A stretch of 64,000 nt of DNA from Micromonospora phaseoli (GCF_900109115.1 NZ_FNYV01000008.1:62001-126000); one strand, 5' to 3'; shown: positions 34,742 through 48,742, counted from the stretch's first letter. Program-made: numbers and translations. The notes: generated by a model not told the origin, from the sequence alone.

Positions 34742-34785
34742 GCGCACTCACGGAGATGCCCGGCGGCCACCGCCACGACCACGAT
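34742..34785 (+). promoter_or_regulatory. Cluster promoter element, aromatic-acid operon
   Basis: Left arm GCGCAC, spacer ending GGAG, right arm ATGCCC, then 17 nt and CACGAT. It would drive the methyltransferase, iterative PKS and CoA ligase. Confidence 0.7.
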
Positions 34786-34858
34786 CGGTGCGTCCCCGCA
34801 GCCGCCACACCACCGGGAGGCCCGGTCGGACCGTCCGGCTCGGGCGGGAAGGAGAACC

Positions 34859-35905
34859 ATGGGCACCGACCGGCACGTGGCGGTTACGGAAGCCGACTAC
34901 CTCCGGCTGCTGGCCCACGGCACCACCGCGTTCGAGCTGCTCCGTACGGCCCTGGAGCTGGGGATCTTCGAACACCTGGAGCACTACGGTGGGATGGATC
35001 CCCGGCGGTTGGCGCAGGCACTGGGCATCGAGGTCCAGCCGGCCCGCATCATGCTGCTCGGACTCTGCGCGCTGCGGCTGGTCGACAAGCGCGGCGACGC
35101 GTACGTCAACGCCGGGATGACCCGCCGCAAGCTGCTGCGCTCCGGCCCCCGCTACCTCGGCCCACTGGTCGACGTACAGGCGAAGGTGATCAACCAGGCG
35201 CTGCCCGACCTGGCGGAGTCCGTCCGCCGGGGCACCAACGTCGGCCTGCGGCACCTCGACGGCCCCGGATCCACCCTCTACGAACGACTCACCGCCCATC
35301 CGGAGCTGCAACGGGTCTTCTACGCGAACATGAGGGACGCCTCACGCAAGGCGATCGGCCCGCTGCTGGACCGCTACGACCTCAGCGGCGTCCGGCACGC
35401 GGTCGACGTCGGTGGCGGCGACGGGACGAACGCCATCCACCTCGCCCGGCGCTACCCGGACCTCACGGTCACCGTCTTCGACCAGGAGAGCGTCACCCGG
35501 CTCGCCGCCGATCGCGTGGACGATCCGGACCTGCGGCGACGCGTCCGCTTCCACGCGGGCGACATCCTGACCGAGCCGCTGCCCGAGGGAGCCGACGCTG
35601 TCCTCGTCTTCCACATCTTCGAGATCTGGTCCCGGGAGCGGAACACGGAGCTGCTGCGCCGGTGCCGGGCCGCGTTGCCGGACGGCGGGGTCTGCCTCGT
35701 CTACAACTTCGTCTCGGACGACAAGGGCACCGGCCCGATGAGTGCCGGGCTGGTGTCCCCCTACTTCCTCGCCCTCGCCTCGGGCGAGGGGATGGCCTAC
35801 TCCACCGCCGACATGGAACAGGCGGTCCTCGACGCCGGCTTCTCCGAGGTCGAGCGGTACGAGGACATGGGATTCAGCCACGCGCTCGTCGTCGGCCGCC
35901 GATAG
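34859..35905 (+). CDS. SAM methyltransferase of aromatic acid branch (NcsB1/MdpB1-like)
   Basis: 348 residues; ATG directly after GGGAAGGAGAACC. N-terminal dimerisation and winged-helix part (TTAFELLRTALELGIFEHLE ... LAQALGIEVQPARIMLLGLCAL), SAM loop HAVDVGGGDGTNAIHLARRYP, then VFHIFEIWSRERNTELLRRCRAALPDGG. This is the acetylserotonin/carminomycin O-methyltransferase fold. In neocarzinostatin the same position is held by an O-methyltransferase acting on the naphthoic acid, in maduropeptin by a methyltransferase acting on 6-methylsalicylate, so both O- and C-methylation are open. It leads the operon with the iterative PKS. Confidence 0.88.
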   Translation: MGTDRHVAVTEADYLRLLAHGTTAFELLRTALELGIFEHLEHYGGMDPRRLAQALGIEVQPARIMLLGLCALRLVDKRGDAYVNAGMTRRKLLRSGPRYLGPLVDVQAKVINQALPDLAESVRRGTNVGLRHLDGPGSTLYERLTAHPELQRVFYANMRDASRKAIGPLLDRYDLSGVRHAVDVGGGDGTNAIHLARRYPDLTVTVFDQESVTRLAADRVDDPDLRRRVRFHAGDILTEPLPEGADAVLVFHIFEIWSRERNTELLRRCRAALPDGGVCLVYNFVSDDKGTGPMSAGLVSPYFLALASGEGMAYSTADMEQAVLDAGFSEVERYEDMGFSHALVVGRR

Positions 35906-35970
35906 GCGCCGCCTGGGCCGCACCCCCGACCGCCGCGTCCGGTGCCCTCGCCACGCGTCAAGGAGCTGTT

Positions 35971-41147
<5,177 letters not shown>

Positions 41148-41151
<4 letters not shown>

Positions 41152-42800
41152 CCATTGACGACGGGCTCGTGACCTGGCCGGAGGACCTGGCGTACGCCTA
41201 CCGGACGGCGGAGTGCTGGCGCGGCCGCCCGCTCGGTGACTTCCTGTGGGAGTGGGCGGACCGGTGGGGTGAGCAGGTCGCCGTGGTCGACGGCGATCGC
41301 CGACTGACCTACCGGGAGCTGGCCGAGTTGGCCGACAGCCTGGCCGAGCACCTCAGCGAGTACGGGCTGCGCCGGGGCCACCGGGTCCTGCTGCAACTGC
41401 CGAACTGCTGGGAGCTCGTGGTCGTCACGCTCGCCTGCTTCCGGCTGGGCGTGGCCCCGGTGATGATGTTGCCGCAACACCGCGAGCACGAACTGTCCGC
41501 GATCGCCGCCCACGTCGGGGTCCGGGCGTTGATCGTGCCGGACCGTTGGCGCGACTACGACCACCAGGCGCTCGCGTACCGGGTGGCGGCCGGGCTGCCC
41601 GGTCCGACACCCGTCTTCGTGTTCGGCGACGGCACCCGCGCTCCGGGGGTCGACGGGCGGGCCCTGCTGCGCGCCGACTGCGACGTCGAGGCGCGGCGCC
41701 GCCGGCTGGACGCCCTCGCCCCGGCCGGGGACGACGTGGCGCTGTTCCTGCTCTCCGGCGGCACCACCGCCGTGCCGAAGGTCATCGCCCGCACCCACAA
41801 CGACTACGAGTACAACATCCGGCGCTGCGCCGACGTGTGCCGGCTCGGCCGGGACACCGTCTATCTGGCGGTGCTGCCGGTCGGGCACAACTTCCCGCTG
41901 GCGAACCCGGGGGTGCTCGGAACGCTGTACAGCGGCGGCCGGGCGGTCCTGTTGCCGTCGCCCCGTCCGGGCCCGGCGTTCGCGGCCGTCGAGGCGGAGC
42001 GGGTCACCACCACCTCGCTGGTCCCGGCGGTCGCGATCACCTGGACGGTGGCGGCCACCGACTGCGGACGGGACCTGTCCAGTCTGCGGCAGGTCCACGT
42101 CGGCGGGGCCATGTTCGCCCCGGAACTCGCCGCGGCGCTCGGCCCTGCCCTCGGGTGCGAGGTGCAACAGGTCTACGGCATGGCGGAGGGACTGGTCTGC
42201 TACACACCGGTCGGCGCGCCGCCCGAGATCGCGTACCGCACGCAGGGTCGACCGCTCAGCCCGTTCGACGAGCTGCTGGTGGTGGAGCCCGGTACGGAAC
42301 GACCGGTGGCGGCGGGCACCATCGGCGAGCTGCTCACCCGTGGCCCGTACACCCCGCGCGGCTACTACCGGGCGCCGGAGCAGAACGCCGTCTCCTACAC
42401 CGCTGCCGGCTGGTACCGCACCGGCGACCTGGTCCGACTCACCGATGGCGGCGACGTCGTCGTCTGCGGGCGGATCAAGGAATTGATCAATCGGGCGGGC
42501 GAGAAGATCTCCGCCGGTGAGATCGAGACGCTCGCGCAGGAGCTGCCGGAGATTGCCGAGGCGGCGGCCGTGGCGATGCCCGATCCCGCGGTCGGGGAAC
42601 GGCTCTGTCTCTTCGTCCAGCTGCATCCCGGGCGCGGCTTGACGCTGCGTCGGCTGGCCGCGGCACTGACCGCACGCGGCCTCGCGGCGTTCAAGGTGCC
42701 GGAGCGTCTCGTGGTGTTGGACGAGCTGCCGCACACCCCGGTCGGCAAGCCGGACAAAAAGGCGCTACGGCTGATGCTGATGCCACGGGTTGATCGCTGA
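41148..42800 (+). CDS. Aryl-CoA ligase / aryl acid-activating enzyme (NcsB2-like)
   Basis: 550 residues, ANL superfamily. FLLSGGTTAVPKVIARTHNDYEYN is the phosphate loop of the 2,3-dihydroxybenzoate-AMP ligase type, QQVYGMAEGLVCYTPVG the second motif, GWYRTGDLVRLTDGGDVVVCGRIKELINRAGEKISAGEIE the hinge, and TPVGKPDKKALR the late catalytic lysine. It adenylates the aromatic acid released by the PKS and, by analogy to NcsB2, makes the CoA ester used for attachment to the core. It is translationally coupled to the PKS. Confidence 0.93.
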
Positions 42801-42852
42801 AATTATTCGCCCCGGACCGCTTATCCGGCGGCAGACCCGTCGTCATAACTGT

Positions 42853-42864
42853 CAGAGCGCTCTG
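42853..42864. promoter_or_regulatory. Perfect 12-bp palindrome upstream of apoprotein
   Basis: CAGAGCGCTCTG is self-complementary and stands in an AT-richer stretch 136 nt before the apoprotein start. It could be an operator. The recurrent cluster promoter element is not seen in this interval, so the apoprotein may be under separate control. Confidence 0.35.
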
Positions 42865-42999
42865 GATGTGGCTCGACGGACGACAATGCATCACGACACG
42901 GGTGCCCCACCTTCCGTCGGGTCACGTCACCCTGCTCCCTCGGAGCGGAAACGACCGGTCCCAGCAGAAGTGTGCCTCGTCCAGGAAATGGAGCTTCAC

Positions 43000-43470
43000 G
43001 TGTCCGTCAGGAACTGGAAACGCACCTTGTCCGCCCTCGGCATCGGTGCGGTGATGGCCCTCGGGCTCACCGTCACCGGATCGGCACCGGCCGCCAGCGC
43101 CCCGACCAAGCCCGGCGAGGCCCCCGCCCCCGCCGCCCCCACGGTCACCGTCACCCCGGCGACGGGCCTCGCCGACGGCCAGGTGGTCACCGTCGATGCC
43201 GCCGGGCTGCGTCCGAGCACGGTCTTCCACATCGGTCAGTGCGCCATCGTCGGCAACGAGATGCCGTGCAACGGCGCCGAGACCATCAGCGTCAGCACGA
43301 CCGCCAGCGGCACGCTCTCCGCCAAGCTGACGGTACGCCTCACCTACCGGGGCACCCTCGGCCCGGACGGCACCCCGTGGGGCGTCGTGCACTGCAGCAG
43401 GACGCCGTGCGGCATCGGCATGTTCAACAACCTCGGTGAGGGCGCGGGCGCCGCGATCTCGTTCCGATAG
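43000..43470 (+). CDS. Enediyne apoprotein, neocarzinostatin family
   Basis: 156 residues from a GTG with GGAG six bases upstream; an ATG 12 nt earlier is a weaker start. A signal peptide (RNWKRTLSALGIGAVMALGL ... APAASA) precedes a mature domain of about 120 residues with the family pattern: VTVTPATGLADGQVVTVDAAGL, a first Cys pair (GQCAIVGNEMPCNG), KLTVRLTYRG, then GTPWGVVHCSRTPCGIGMFN with a second Cys pair and EGAGAAISF at the end. These form the two disulfides of the immunoglobulin-like fold. It binds, stabilises and exports the chromophore and is part of self-protection. Extra APTKPGEAPAPA residues at the mature N-terminus are unusual. This gene identifies the product as a nine-membered chromoprotein enediyne. 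Confidence 0.96.
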   Translation: MSVRNWKRTLSALGIGAVMALGLTVTGSAPAASAPTKPGEAPAPAAPTVTVTPATGLADGQVVTVDAAGLRPSTVFHIGQCAIVGNEMPCNGAETISVSTTASGTLSAKLTVRLTYRGTLGPDGTPWGVVHCSRTPCGIGMFNNLGEGAGAAISFR

Positions 43471-43484
43471 CTCCACCGACGACG

Positions 43485-43520
43485 CTGTTCCGGGTCGCAT
43501 CCCGATGCGACCCGGAACAG
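43485..43520 (+). terminator. Apoprotein terminator
   Basis: Perfect 16-bp stem with a CCCG loop, 14 nt after the apoprotein stop, followed by TCGTTTCC. Confidence 0.85.
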
Positions 43521-43770
43521 TCGTTTCCGGGCTTCCTTGTACACGGCTACACGGGCACTTCGGGAACAATTATCAATCGCACTTCTCACGTCGTCCCGCG
43601 CGGTAACGAAAATACTGTCGACGGTTATCCGAGCGGCACGTGACGGCACTGCGTCCCCCATTTCCGGAGGCGTCCCGGCGGCGCCGTTCCGCCCGGGCCC
43701 GGCGACCACGGCACAGCGGCGCCGCCCGCCGCCCGCCGGCCCGCCGGTCCGGCGACGCGGGAACACCCGG

Positions 43771-43814
43771 CCGCATCCAGGAAGGTGCCCGCCGAACCCG
43801 GGGGCTCCTACCGT
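43771..43814 (+). promoter_or_regulatory. Cluster promoter element, Cys-type hydrolase
   Basis: Left arm CCGCAT, spacer ending GAAG, right arm GTGCCC, then exactly 17 nt and TACCGT, a good actinobacterial -10. The leader to the hydrolase would be about 200 nt. Confidence 0.65.
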
Positions 43815-44018
43815 CGACCCACGACTCGTCACGTGCGCCGACACCGCCCGCCAGGTCAGCGGGCCGACCGCACGGACCACCCCGATGCCGGCGTCACCGC
43901 CTCCTCCGACGAAGGACGACCGCGCCCCGCACCGCCGCCGCTCGGTACGGGCGCTGCGGCCCGCCGGCATCAGCGGGACCCGGTGCCGGCGCCCCACCGT
44001 CCGACCCAGGAGGTCCAC

Positions 44019-44888
44019 ATGAGTCCAGTGCGACACGGCACCCTCGAGGTGCCCGGCGCCCAGCTGTACTTCGAGGTCCGTGGCGACGGCCCGGCGCTGC
44101 TCTGCGTTCCCACCGGCAACGGCGACGCCACGCCGTTCGGGCCGTTGGCGGACACCCTGGCGACACGGCACACCGTGATCACCTATGACCGACGGGGCTT
44201 CTCCCGGAGCCCGGTCTTCGAGGCGGTGGTGGACCACCGACGGGTCGAGGTCGATGCCCGGGACGCCCGGCATCTGCTCGACCACGTCGTCGACGGGCCG
44301 GCGGACGTCTTCGGCACCTGCTCCGGCGGGATCGTGGCACTGGCACTGCTCCAGGCACATCCGCACCGCCTGCGCACCGTGGTCGTCCACGAGCCACCAC
44401 TCGCCTCGGTCCTGCCCGACGCCGCGCACTGGTTGGCGTTCTACGACAACCTGTATCTGACCTACCGCGAGCACGGCATCGAGGCCGCCCGCGAGATGTT
44501 CCGCGACCACGTTGGCCTGGCGGGCGAGACGCGGCCACCCAGGGACGCCGAGCTCCCGCCAGAGCAGCTCGCGCAGTTGCAGGCCCGGCTGCGCCGCAAC
44601 CAGGTGTTCTGGTTCGAACACGAGACCCGCACCTTCCCCGCGTACCGCCCCGATCCGGCGCTGCTGCGCCGGTACGCGGCGCAGTTGGTGCTGGCCGGCG
44701 GCAGCACCTCGCGCGAGCAGTACGCCTACCGCCCCAACCAGGCTCTGGCCCGGCTGCTCGGGCTCACGATGGTCGACTTCCCCGGCGGGCACGTCGGACA
44801 TGTCACCCACCCGTACGAGTTCGCCGACCGGCTCGTCGACGTCCTGCGCCACGCCGCGGCCCGGATCCGTTTGACCGGCCGACCGTAG
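44019..44888 (+). CDS. Alpha/beta hydrolase with Cys at nucleophile position
   Basis: 289 residues, ATG after CCAGGAGGTCCAC. GPALLCVPTGNGDATPFGPL is the oxyanion region, ITYDRRGFSRSP the next strand, and DVFGTCSGGIVALALLQAHP the nucleophile elbow, where the G-x-Nu-x-G-G pattern puts Cys101 at the site normally held by Ser; PGGHVGHVTHP carries the catalytic His. No signal peptide. A Cys nucleophile is known in dienelactone hydrolases and would suit an unusual lactone, ester or electrophile. The role in the pathway is unknown; its promoter element ties it to the cluster. Confidence 0.8.
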   Translation: MSPVRHGTLEVPGAQLYFEVRGDGPALLCVPTGNGDATPFGPLADTLATRHTVITYDRRGFSRSPVFEAVVDHRRVEVDARDARHLLDHVVDGPADVFGTCSGGIVALALLQAHPHRLRTVVVHEPPLASVLPDAAHWLAFYDNLYLTYREHGIEAAREMFRDHVGLAGETRPPRDAELPPEQLAQLQARLRRNQVFWFEHETRTFPAYRPDPALLRRYAAQLVLAGGSTSREQYAYRPNQALARLLGLTMVDFPGGHVGHVTHPYEFADRLVDVLRHAAARIRLTGRP

Positions 44889-44971
44889 CGGCGGACATAA
44901 ATCCTCCGTTCATTGCCGGGTGCCGAATATAACGACGAACGCACGAATAGATCCACCGGCCGCAAACCGCT

Positions 44972-45014
44972 GCGCACTACGGGAGGCGGTACGGGTAGAC
45001 CGTTCCGACATACT
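44972..45014 (+). promoter_or_regulatory. Cluster promoter element, secreted 253-aa protein
   Basis: Left arm GCGCAC, spacer ending GGAG, right arm lost, then 16 nt and CATACT. Confidence 0.5.
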
Positions 45015-45112
45015 GATTTCACGAGGCGAAAGAAAGGGGAGGGCGACCCCCGCCTCAGTGGTCGCGGAGCATTTCCGCGATCACGTACCACCATTTCGAC
45101 ATGGAGAACAAC

Positions 45113-45874
45113 ATGCGTAAGAAGCGAACCGTCGTCACCCTCGCCGCGGTGGCACTGGCCGCCCTGACCACGCTGTTCCTCGCGGGGAACGGGGCGGCCA
45201 CGGCCGGCTCCCAGGAGGCCGCCGCGGCCCCAACGAAGTTCAACAACGAAGAGCTCCGGCAGATGCTGGTGCCGGAGAGCGAGCAGCGCAAGACCGCGTC
45301 GTCCGTGCAGCCCACCATCACCATCGCGGAAGCGGTCAGGACCGGGCAGTTCGGCACCGGCCCCGGTATCGCCTCCGAGCCCCGGGCGTGCCTGGAGATG
45401 ACCACCGCTCTGGGCGACCTGAGCGGGGTCGAGGGCTACATGCACTCCGGTGAGCGGTCGCAGGCCGCCGCGCCGGAGAGTCTCCAGCGGTACTTCATGA
45501 CCGCGGTGTTCCAGATCCCGGGCGGTGCCAGCACGGCGATCGACAAGGTGGCCAAGGTGCTGCGGACCTGCAGCGCCGGCACCATCCGGCTGGACACCGG
45601 CAGCGGCGAGTCGCTGCGGGGCAGTATCTCCTACGCGGAGCACGAGGCGCCGGCGCTGAACGGTGCTCGTACCTTCGCCTCGACCCTCACCACCATCCTC
45701 CCCTGGACCGACCCGGCGTCGACGGACAAGACCGTGCAGACGCTCCAGGAGTGCGATGCCCAGCTCACCCTGGCCGCCAATGGTGACCTGCTGATCTGGT
45801 CCGTCGAGCCGACCGAGCAGCTGGCTGTCAACTCGGTCCGTACCGTCCACGAGCGGGCTCTGGCCCTGAGCTGA
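45113..45874 (+). CDS. Secreted protein of unknown function
   Basis: 253 residues; GGAGAACAAC precedes the second of two nearby ATGs, which is preferred. A clear signal peptide (MRKKRTVVTLAAVALAALTT ... AATAGS) precedes a mature domain with three Cys (ACLEM, RTCSAG, ECDAQ). The mature part vaguely recalls PknH-like extracellular sensor domains (LRQMLVPESE near the start, a paired strand pattern later), but I would not name it. It follows the apoprotein and the Cys hydrolase and has its own copy of the promoter element, so it may act outside the cell with the chromoprotein. Confidence 0.75.
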   Translation: MRKKRTVVTLAAVALAALTTLFLAGNGAATAGSQEAAAAPTKFNNEELRQMLVPESEQRKTASSVQPTITIAEAVRTGQFGTGPGIASEPRACLEMTTALGDLSGVEGYMHSGERSQAAAPESLQRYFMTAVFQIPGGASTAIDKVAKVLRTCSAGTIRLDTGSGESLRGSISYAEHEAPALNGARTFASTLTTILPWTDPASTDKTVQTLQECDAQLTLAANGDLLIWSVEPTEQLAVNSVRTVHERALALS

Positions 45875-45892
45875 TCCACCGTCGCCCTCCCA

Positions 45893-45926
45893 GGTCGTGC
45901 CTGCGCCGTCCGGCGCAGGCACGACC
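45893..45926. terminator. Bidirectional hairpin terminator
   Basis: Perfect 15-bp stem with a GTCC loop between convergent genes (secreted protein and membrane protein). Confidence 0.85.
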
Positions 45927-45974
45927 GTCGTGGGTGGAGCGGCACGACCGCCCACACACGGTGGGCGACGGGTG

Positions 45975-46406
45975 TCAGCGGCCGGCGCTGCGTGCCATCG
46001 CCGTGATGAGAACCCCACCGACGGCGAGGTGCATCAACGCGAGCACGGCCGTCGCCGCACCGCTCTCCGCCAGGAACGGCCCGGTGAGGGAGAGCACCGT
46101 GAAGAGCACCGCCACGATCATCCAGATGCGCAGGCCGTGTCGGGTGACCCGCTCCAGCAGTGCGAGCAGCGCCCACCCGAGCAGCGAGATGATCAGCGAT
46201 GAGGCGATCACCGCGCCCACGCCGATCTCCATCGGCGGTTCCCCCTCCGCCACCGTGGCCGCCAGGTCCACCCCGGCCAGCGGTACCGCCACCACCCAGA
46301 CGAGAACAGCGGCCAGCACCGCCGCCAGGACCCCGATCGCGCGCTGGCGCCAGCGCGGACCGTGACTTTCCGAATTTGCGATGGCCGGTGAGACAGCAGA
46401 ATCCAT
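45975..46406 (-). CDS. Four-helix membrane protein, DUF6069-like
   Basis: 143 residues with four hydrophobic segments: AIGVLAAVLAAVLVWVVAVPL, VGAVIASSLIISLLGWALLALLE, IWMIVAVLFTVLSLTGPFL and AVLALMHLAVGGVLI. The pattern, including VPLAGVDL after helix 1 and ALMHLAVGGVLI in helix 4, fits the DUF6069 family of small actinobacterial membrane proteins of unknown role. The chosen ATG leaves a short charged N-terminus; a longer frame exists upstream without membrane-protein features. No cluster promoter element is seen for it, so membership of the cluster is uncertain. Confidence 0.7.
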   Translation of the reverse strand: MDSAVSPAIANSESHGPRWRQRAIGVLAAVLAAVLVWVVAVPLAGVDLAATVAEGEPPMEIGVGAVIASSLIISLLGWALLALLERVTRHGLRIWMIVAVLFTVLSLTGPFLAESGAATAVLALMHLAVGGVLITAMARSAGR

Positions 46407-46672
46407 GACCCATCCCCAGATCGTTTGAATGGCTTCGTGACACGGGCACCCGACACATCTCCGAAAGGCTCGAGTGTCCTGATCGTACCGCCGGCCGACC
46501 ATCACCGGGAGGCCCGAACGCCTCATTTGTGCAAGCCCCCAGTCGGTCCTCTTTTTCCTTCTCCCTTCGGTGCGTCGGACCGCAAGGTCGGCGTGGTACG
46601 CGATTCGGGCCGAAAGGGTTCAGTCGATACCGAATTACGGGCTACCGGCTCGCCGGCTCGACGGGGTCGACG

Positions 46673-47197
46673 TCAGCCGAGCGTGAGCAGGTGCAGGAGC
46701 GCGGCCAGAGTGGTCGCCTCAACGATGTCACCGGCCGCAATCAGCCTTCGCACCTCTGGTCGAGGCACCCAGACCACCCGGTCGGCCTCCCAGAAATCCA
46801 CCGGCGGGCCGAGATAGCTCGCCTCCTCGGCCCGGAACACGTGATGCTGCACGGTCAGCAGGCCGGCCATCGGTTGCAGGCGCACCAACGGTTGCAGAAT
46901 CCCGTCCGGCCGCCACCCGGTCTCCTCCGCCGTCTCCCGCCGGGCCGCCGCGACGGGCTCCTCCCCCGGCTCGACGGCGCCACCCGGGATCTCCCAGCCC
47001 CAGGTGTTCGTGATGAACCGGTGCCGCCACAGCAGCAGGATCCGGTCACGGTCCACGACGACGGTGAACGCGGCGTCCGGTCGGCGGATGACCCGGTGGT
47101 CGAGATGGACGCCGTTCGGCAACACAACGTCCGCACCCTGCAGGTGCAACCACCGGTCACGGTAGATCGTCCGCTCCGACTCGACGTACCAACGCAT
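46673..47197 (-). CDS. Nudix hydrolase
   Basis: 174 residues starting MRWYVESERTIYRDRWLHLQ with GGAAGGGGCGGAG upstream. The Nudix box is intact: GGAVEPGEEPVAAARRETAEETGW (G-x5-E-x7-R-E-x2-E-E-x-G). ADP-ribose pyrophosphatase-like members have this length and layout. It cleaves a nucleoside diphosphate linked to another group; whether that is an NDP-sugar of the pathway, an oxidised nucleotide or something else is open. It is divergent from the P450, and each has a copy of the promoter element. Confidence 0.88.
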   Translation of the reverse strand: MRWYVESERTIYRDRWLHLQGADVVLPNGVHLDHRVIRRPDAAFTVVVDRDRILLLWRHRFITNTWGWEIPGGAVEPGEEPVAAARRETAEETGWRPDGILQPLVRLQPMAGLLTVQHHVFRAEEASYLGPPVDFWEADRVVWVPRPEVRRLIAAGDIVEATTLAALLHLLTLG

Positions 47198-47280
47198 CTC
47201 CGCCCCTTCCGGCGACAACGCCGAGGCCCGCCCGGGCCCACGCGTCGGTGGGGCGACCCCGCCGCCCCACCCCGCCTCCC

Positions 47281-47324
47281 AGCGTCGTGGTGATCTCGGG
47301 CGGCTGACATCTTCCAGCCTGCGC
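47281..47324 (-). promoter_or_regulatory. Cluster promoter element, Nudix gene
   Basis: On the minus strand: left arm GCGCAG, spacer ending GAAG, right arm ATGTCA, then 17 nt and GACGCT. Confidence 0.55.
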
Positions 47325-47350
47325 TGACCGGCGTCGCCCTCGGCACGGTG

Positions 47351-47393
47351 CCGCACGAGGCAAGAAGACACCCAGGGCTCTCCCGGGCAGGCT
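47351..47393 (+). promoter_or_regulatory. Cluster promoter element, P450
   Basis: Left arm CCGCAC, spacer ending CAAG, right arm degenerate, then 16 nt and CAGGCT. Confidence 0.5.
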
Positions 47394-47515
47394 GAGTGGG
47401 GCATCAACGCCTGTGGCCCGGCGCGGAACTGCCCGGCGCCCCGGCGGCGGGGTCGCGGCCACCCGTCGGACGCACCGCGGCGGCCGGTGACGAGAGTTGA
47501 CCAGGAGGAGAACGC

Positions 47516-48727
47516 ATGTCGACCCCAACGACGACACCCGCCGAGCGGCCGACCTTCCCGATCGGACGGCAGTGCCCGTACCGGCCGTCCGCCGACTACG
47601 CGGCGTTCCGGGCCGAGGGACCGCTGTCCCGGGTACGGCTCTACGACGGACGGGAGGCGTGGCTGGTGACCGGGCACACGGAGGCCCGGGCCCTGCTCGC
47701 CGACCGCCGGTTGTCGATCAACGCCCGGGCCGACGGCTTCCCCGCGCTCAGCGCCGAGATGGCGGAGCTGGCGAACACCGGCTACACCGACGTCCTGATC
47801 GGCGTCGACCCGCCGGTGCACACCCGGCAGCGCGCCATGCTGATCCCGAGCTTCTCGGTGCGTCGGATGAACGCGCTGCGCCCGGCCATCCAGGACATCG
47901 TGGACCAGCGTATCGACGCCATGGTGGCGGCCGGGCCGCCGGCGGACCTGGTGGCCGAGTTCGCGCTGCCGGTGCCGTCCATGGCGGTCTGCGTCCTGCT
48001 CGGCGTGCCGTACGAGGACCGGGTGGCCTTCGCCGGGCCGGCCCGGGAGCTGTTCGACGCCGACCCGGACCGGGCCGCCGCGGCGATGGCAGCGCTGACC
48101 GACTACTTCGGCCGGCTGATCGCCGCGAAGGAACGCGAGCCGGGCACCGGGCTGCTCGACGACCTCATCGCCGACCAGGTACGCGAGGGTCGGCTGAGCC
48201 GCGACGAGCTGATCCTCTACGCGATGCTCATGCTGATCGCCGGGCAGGACACCACCGCCAACGTGATCTCCCTGGGCAGCCTGGCCCTGCTGGAACATCC
48301 CGACCAGTTCGCCAAGCTCCGGGCCGACCCGGCGCTGGTGACCGGCGCGGTGGAGGAGATCATGCGGTACGTCTCCCTGGTGGAGGCGATCTCCCGGGTG
48401 GCGCTGGCGGACATCGAGATCGCCGGCTACCGCATCAGGGCAGGTGAGGGCGTGTTGATCGGCGCCGCCGCCGCGAACTTCACCACCGCACTGGTGCCCA
48501 CCCCGGAGGAGTTCGACGTGACCCGGTCGCCACGCCACCATCTCGGTTTCGGTTTCGGCATCCACCAGTGCATCGGGCAGAACCTGGCCCGGATCGAGCT
48601 GGAGCTGACCTTCCGCACGCTCACCCAGCGGCTGCCCGGACTACGGCTCGCCGTACCGGCCGAGGAGGTCCGCAGCAACACCACCGGTCCGATGGAGCGG
48701 TTGACTGCCCTGCTGGTGACCTGGTAA
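47516..48727 (+). CDS. Cytochrome P450 hydroxylase (NcsB3-like role)
   Basis: 403 residues; ATG after AGGAGGAGAACGC. The I-helix MLIAGQDTTANVIS supplies the oxygen-activation motif and HHLGFGFGIHQCIGQNLARIELE the haem loop with Cys352. It is of the soluble CYP105/107-like bacterial type that takes electrons from a ferredoxin; no ferredoxin gene is next to it. In neocarzinostatin a P450 hydroxylates the naphthoic acid from the iterative PKS, which is the most economical role here; oxidation of the core or the amino acid is possible. Confidence 0.93.
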   Translation: MSTPTTTPAERPTFPIGRQCPYRPSADYAAFRAEGPLSRVRLYDGREAWLVTGHTEARALLADRRLSINARADGFPALSAEMAELANTGYTDVLIGVDPPVHTRQRAMLIPSFSVRRMNALRPAIQDIVDQRIDAMVAAGPPADLVAEFALPVPSMAVCVLLGVPYEDRVAFAGPARELFDADPDRAAAAMAALTDYFGRLIAAKEREPGTGLLDDLIADQVREGRLSRDELILYAMLMLIAGQDTTANVISLGSLALLEHPDQFAKLRADPALVTGAVEEIMRYVSLVEAISRVALADIEIAGYRIRAGEGVLIGAAAANFTTALVPTPEEFDVTRSPRHHLGFGFGIHQCIGQNLARIELELTFRTLTQRLPGLRLAVPAEEVRSNTTGPMERLTALLVTW

Positions 48728-48742
48728 CCGCACCGCGACCCG

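Larger units (their letters stand above)
43471..44018. other. Long intergenic region after apoprotein
   Basis: 548 nt. It starts with a hairpin terminator and contains one plus-strand cluster promoter element around 43771-43814. Several open frames cross it, but none has a ribosome site or recognisable sequence, so I call no gene. Confidence 0.6.
47198..47515. other. Divergent intergenic region, two promoter elements
   Basis: 318 nt between the Nudix gene and the P450. I see no gene; it holds one promoter element per direction. Confidence 0.6.

Noticed and set aside
42904..42924. Extra copy of the cluster promoter element upstream of the apoprotein
   Set aside because: The spacer and three bases of the right arm match, but it faces the wrong way, toward the end of the CoA ligase, and lacks the left arm.
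43537..44022. Protein-coding gene in the long gap after the apoprotein
   Set aside because: The open frame has no ribosome site, no recognisable sequence and overlaps a promoter element; composition is that of a random GC-rich frame.
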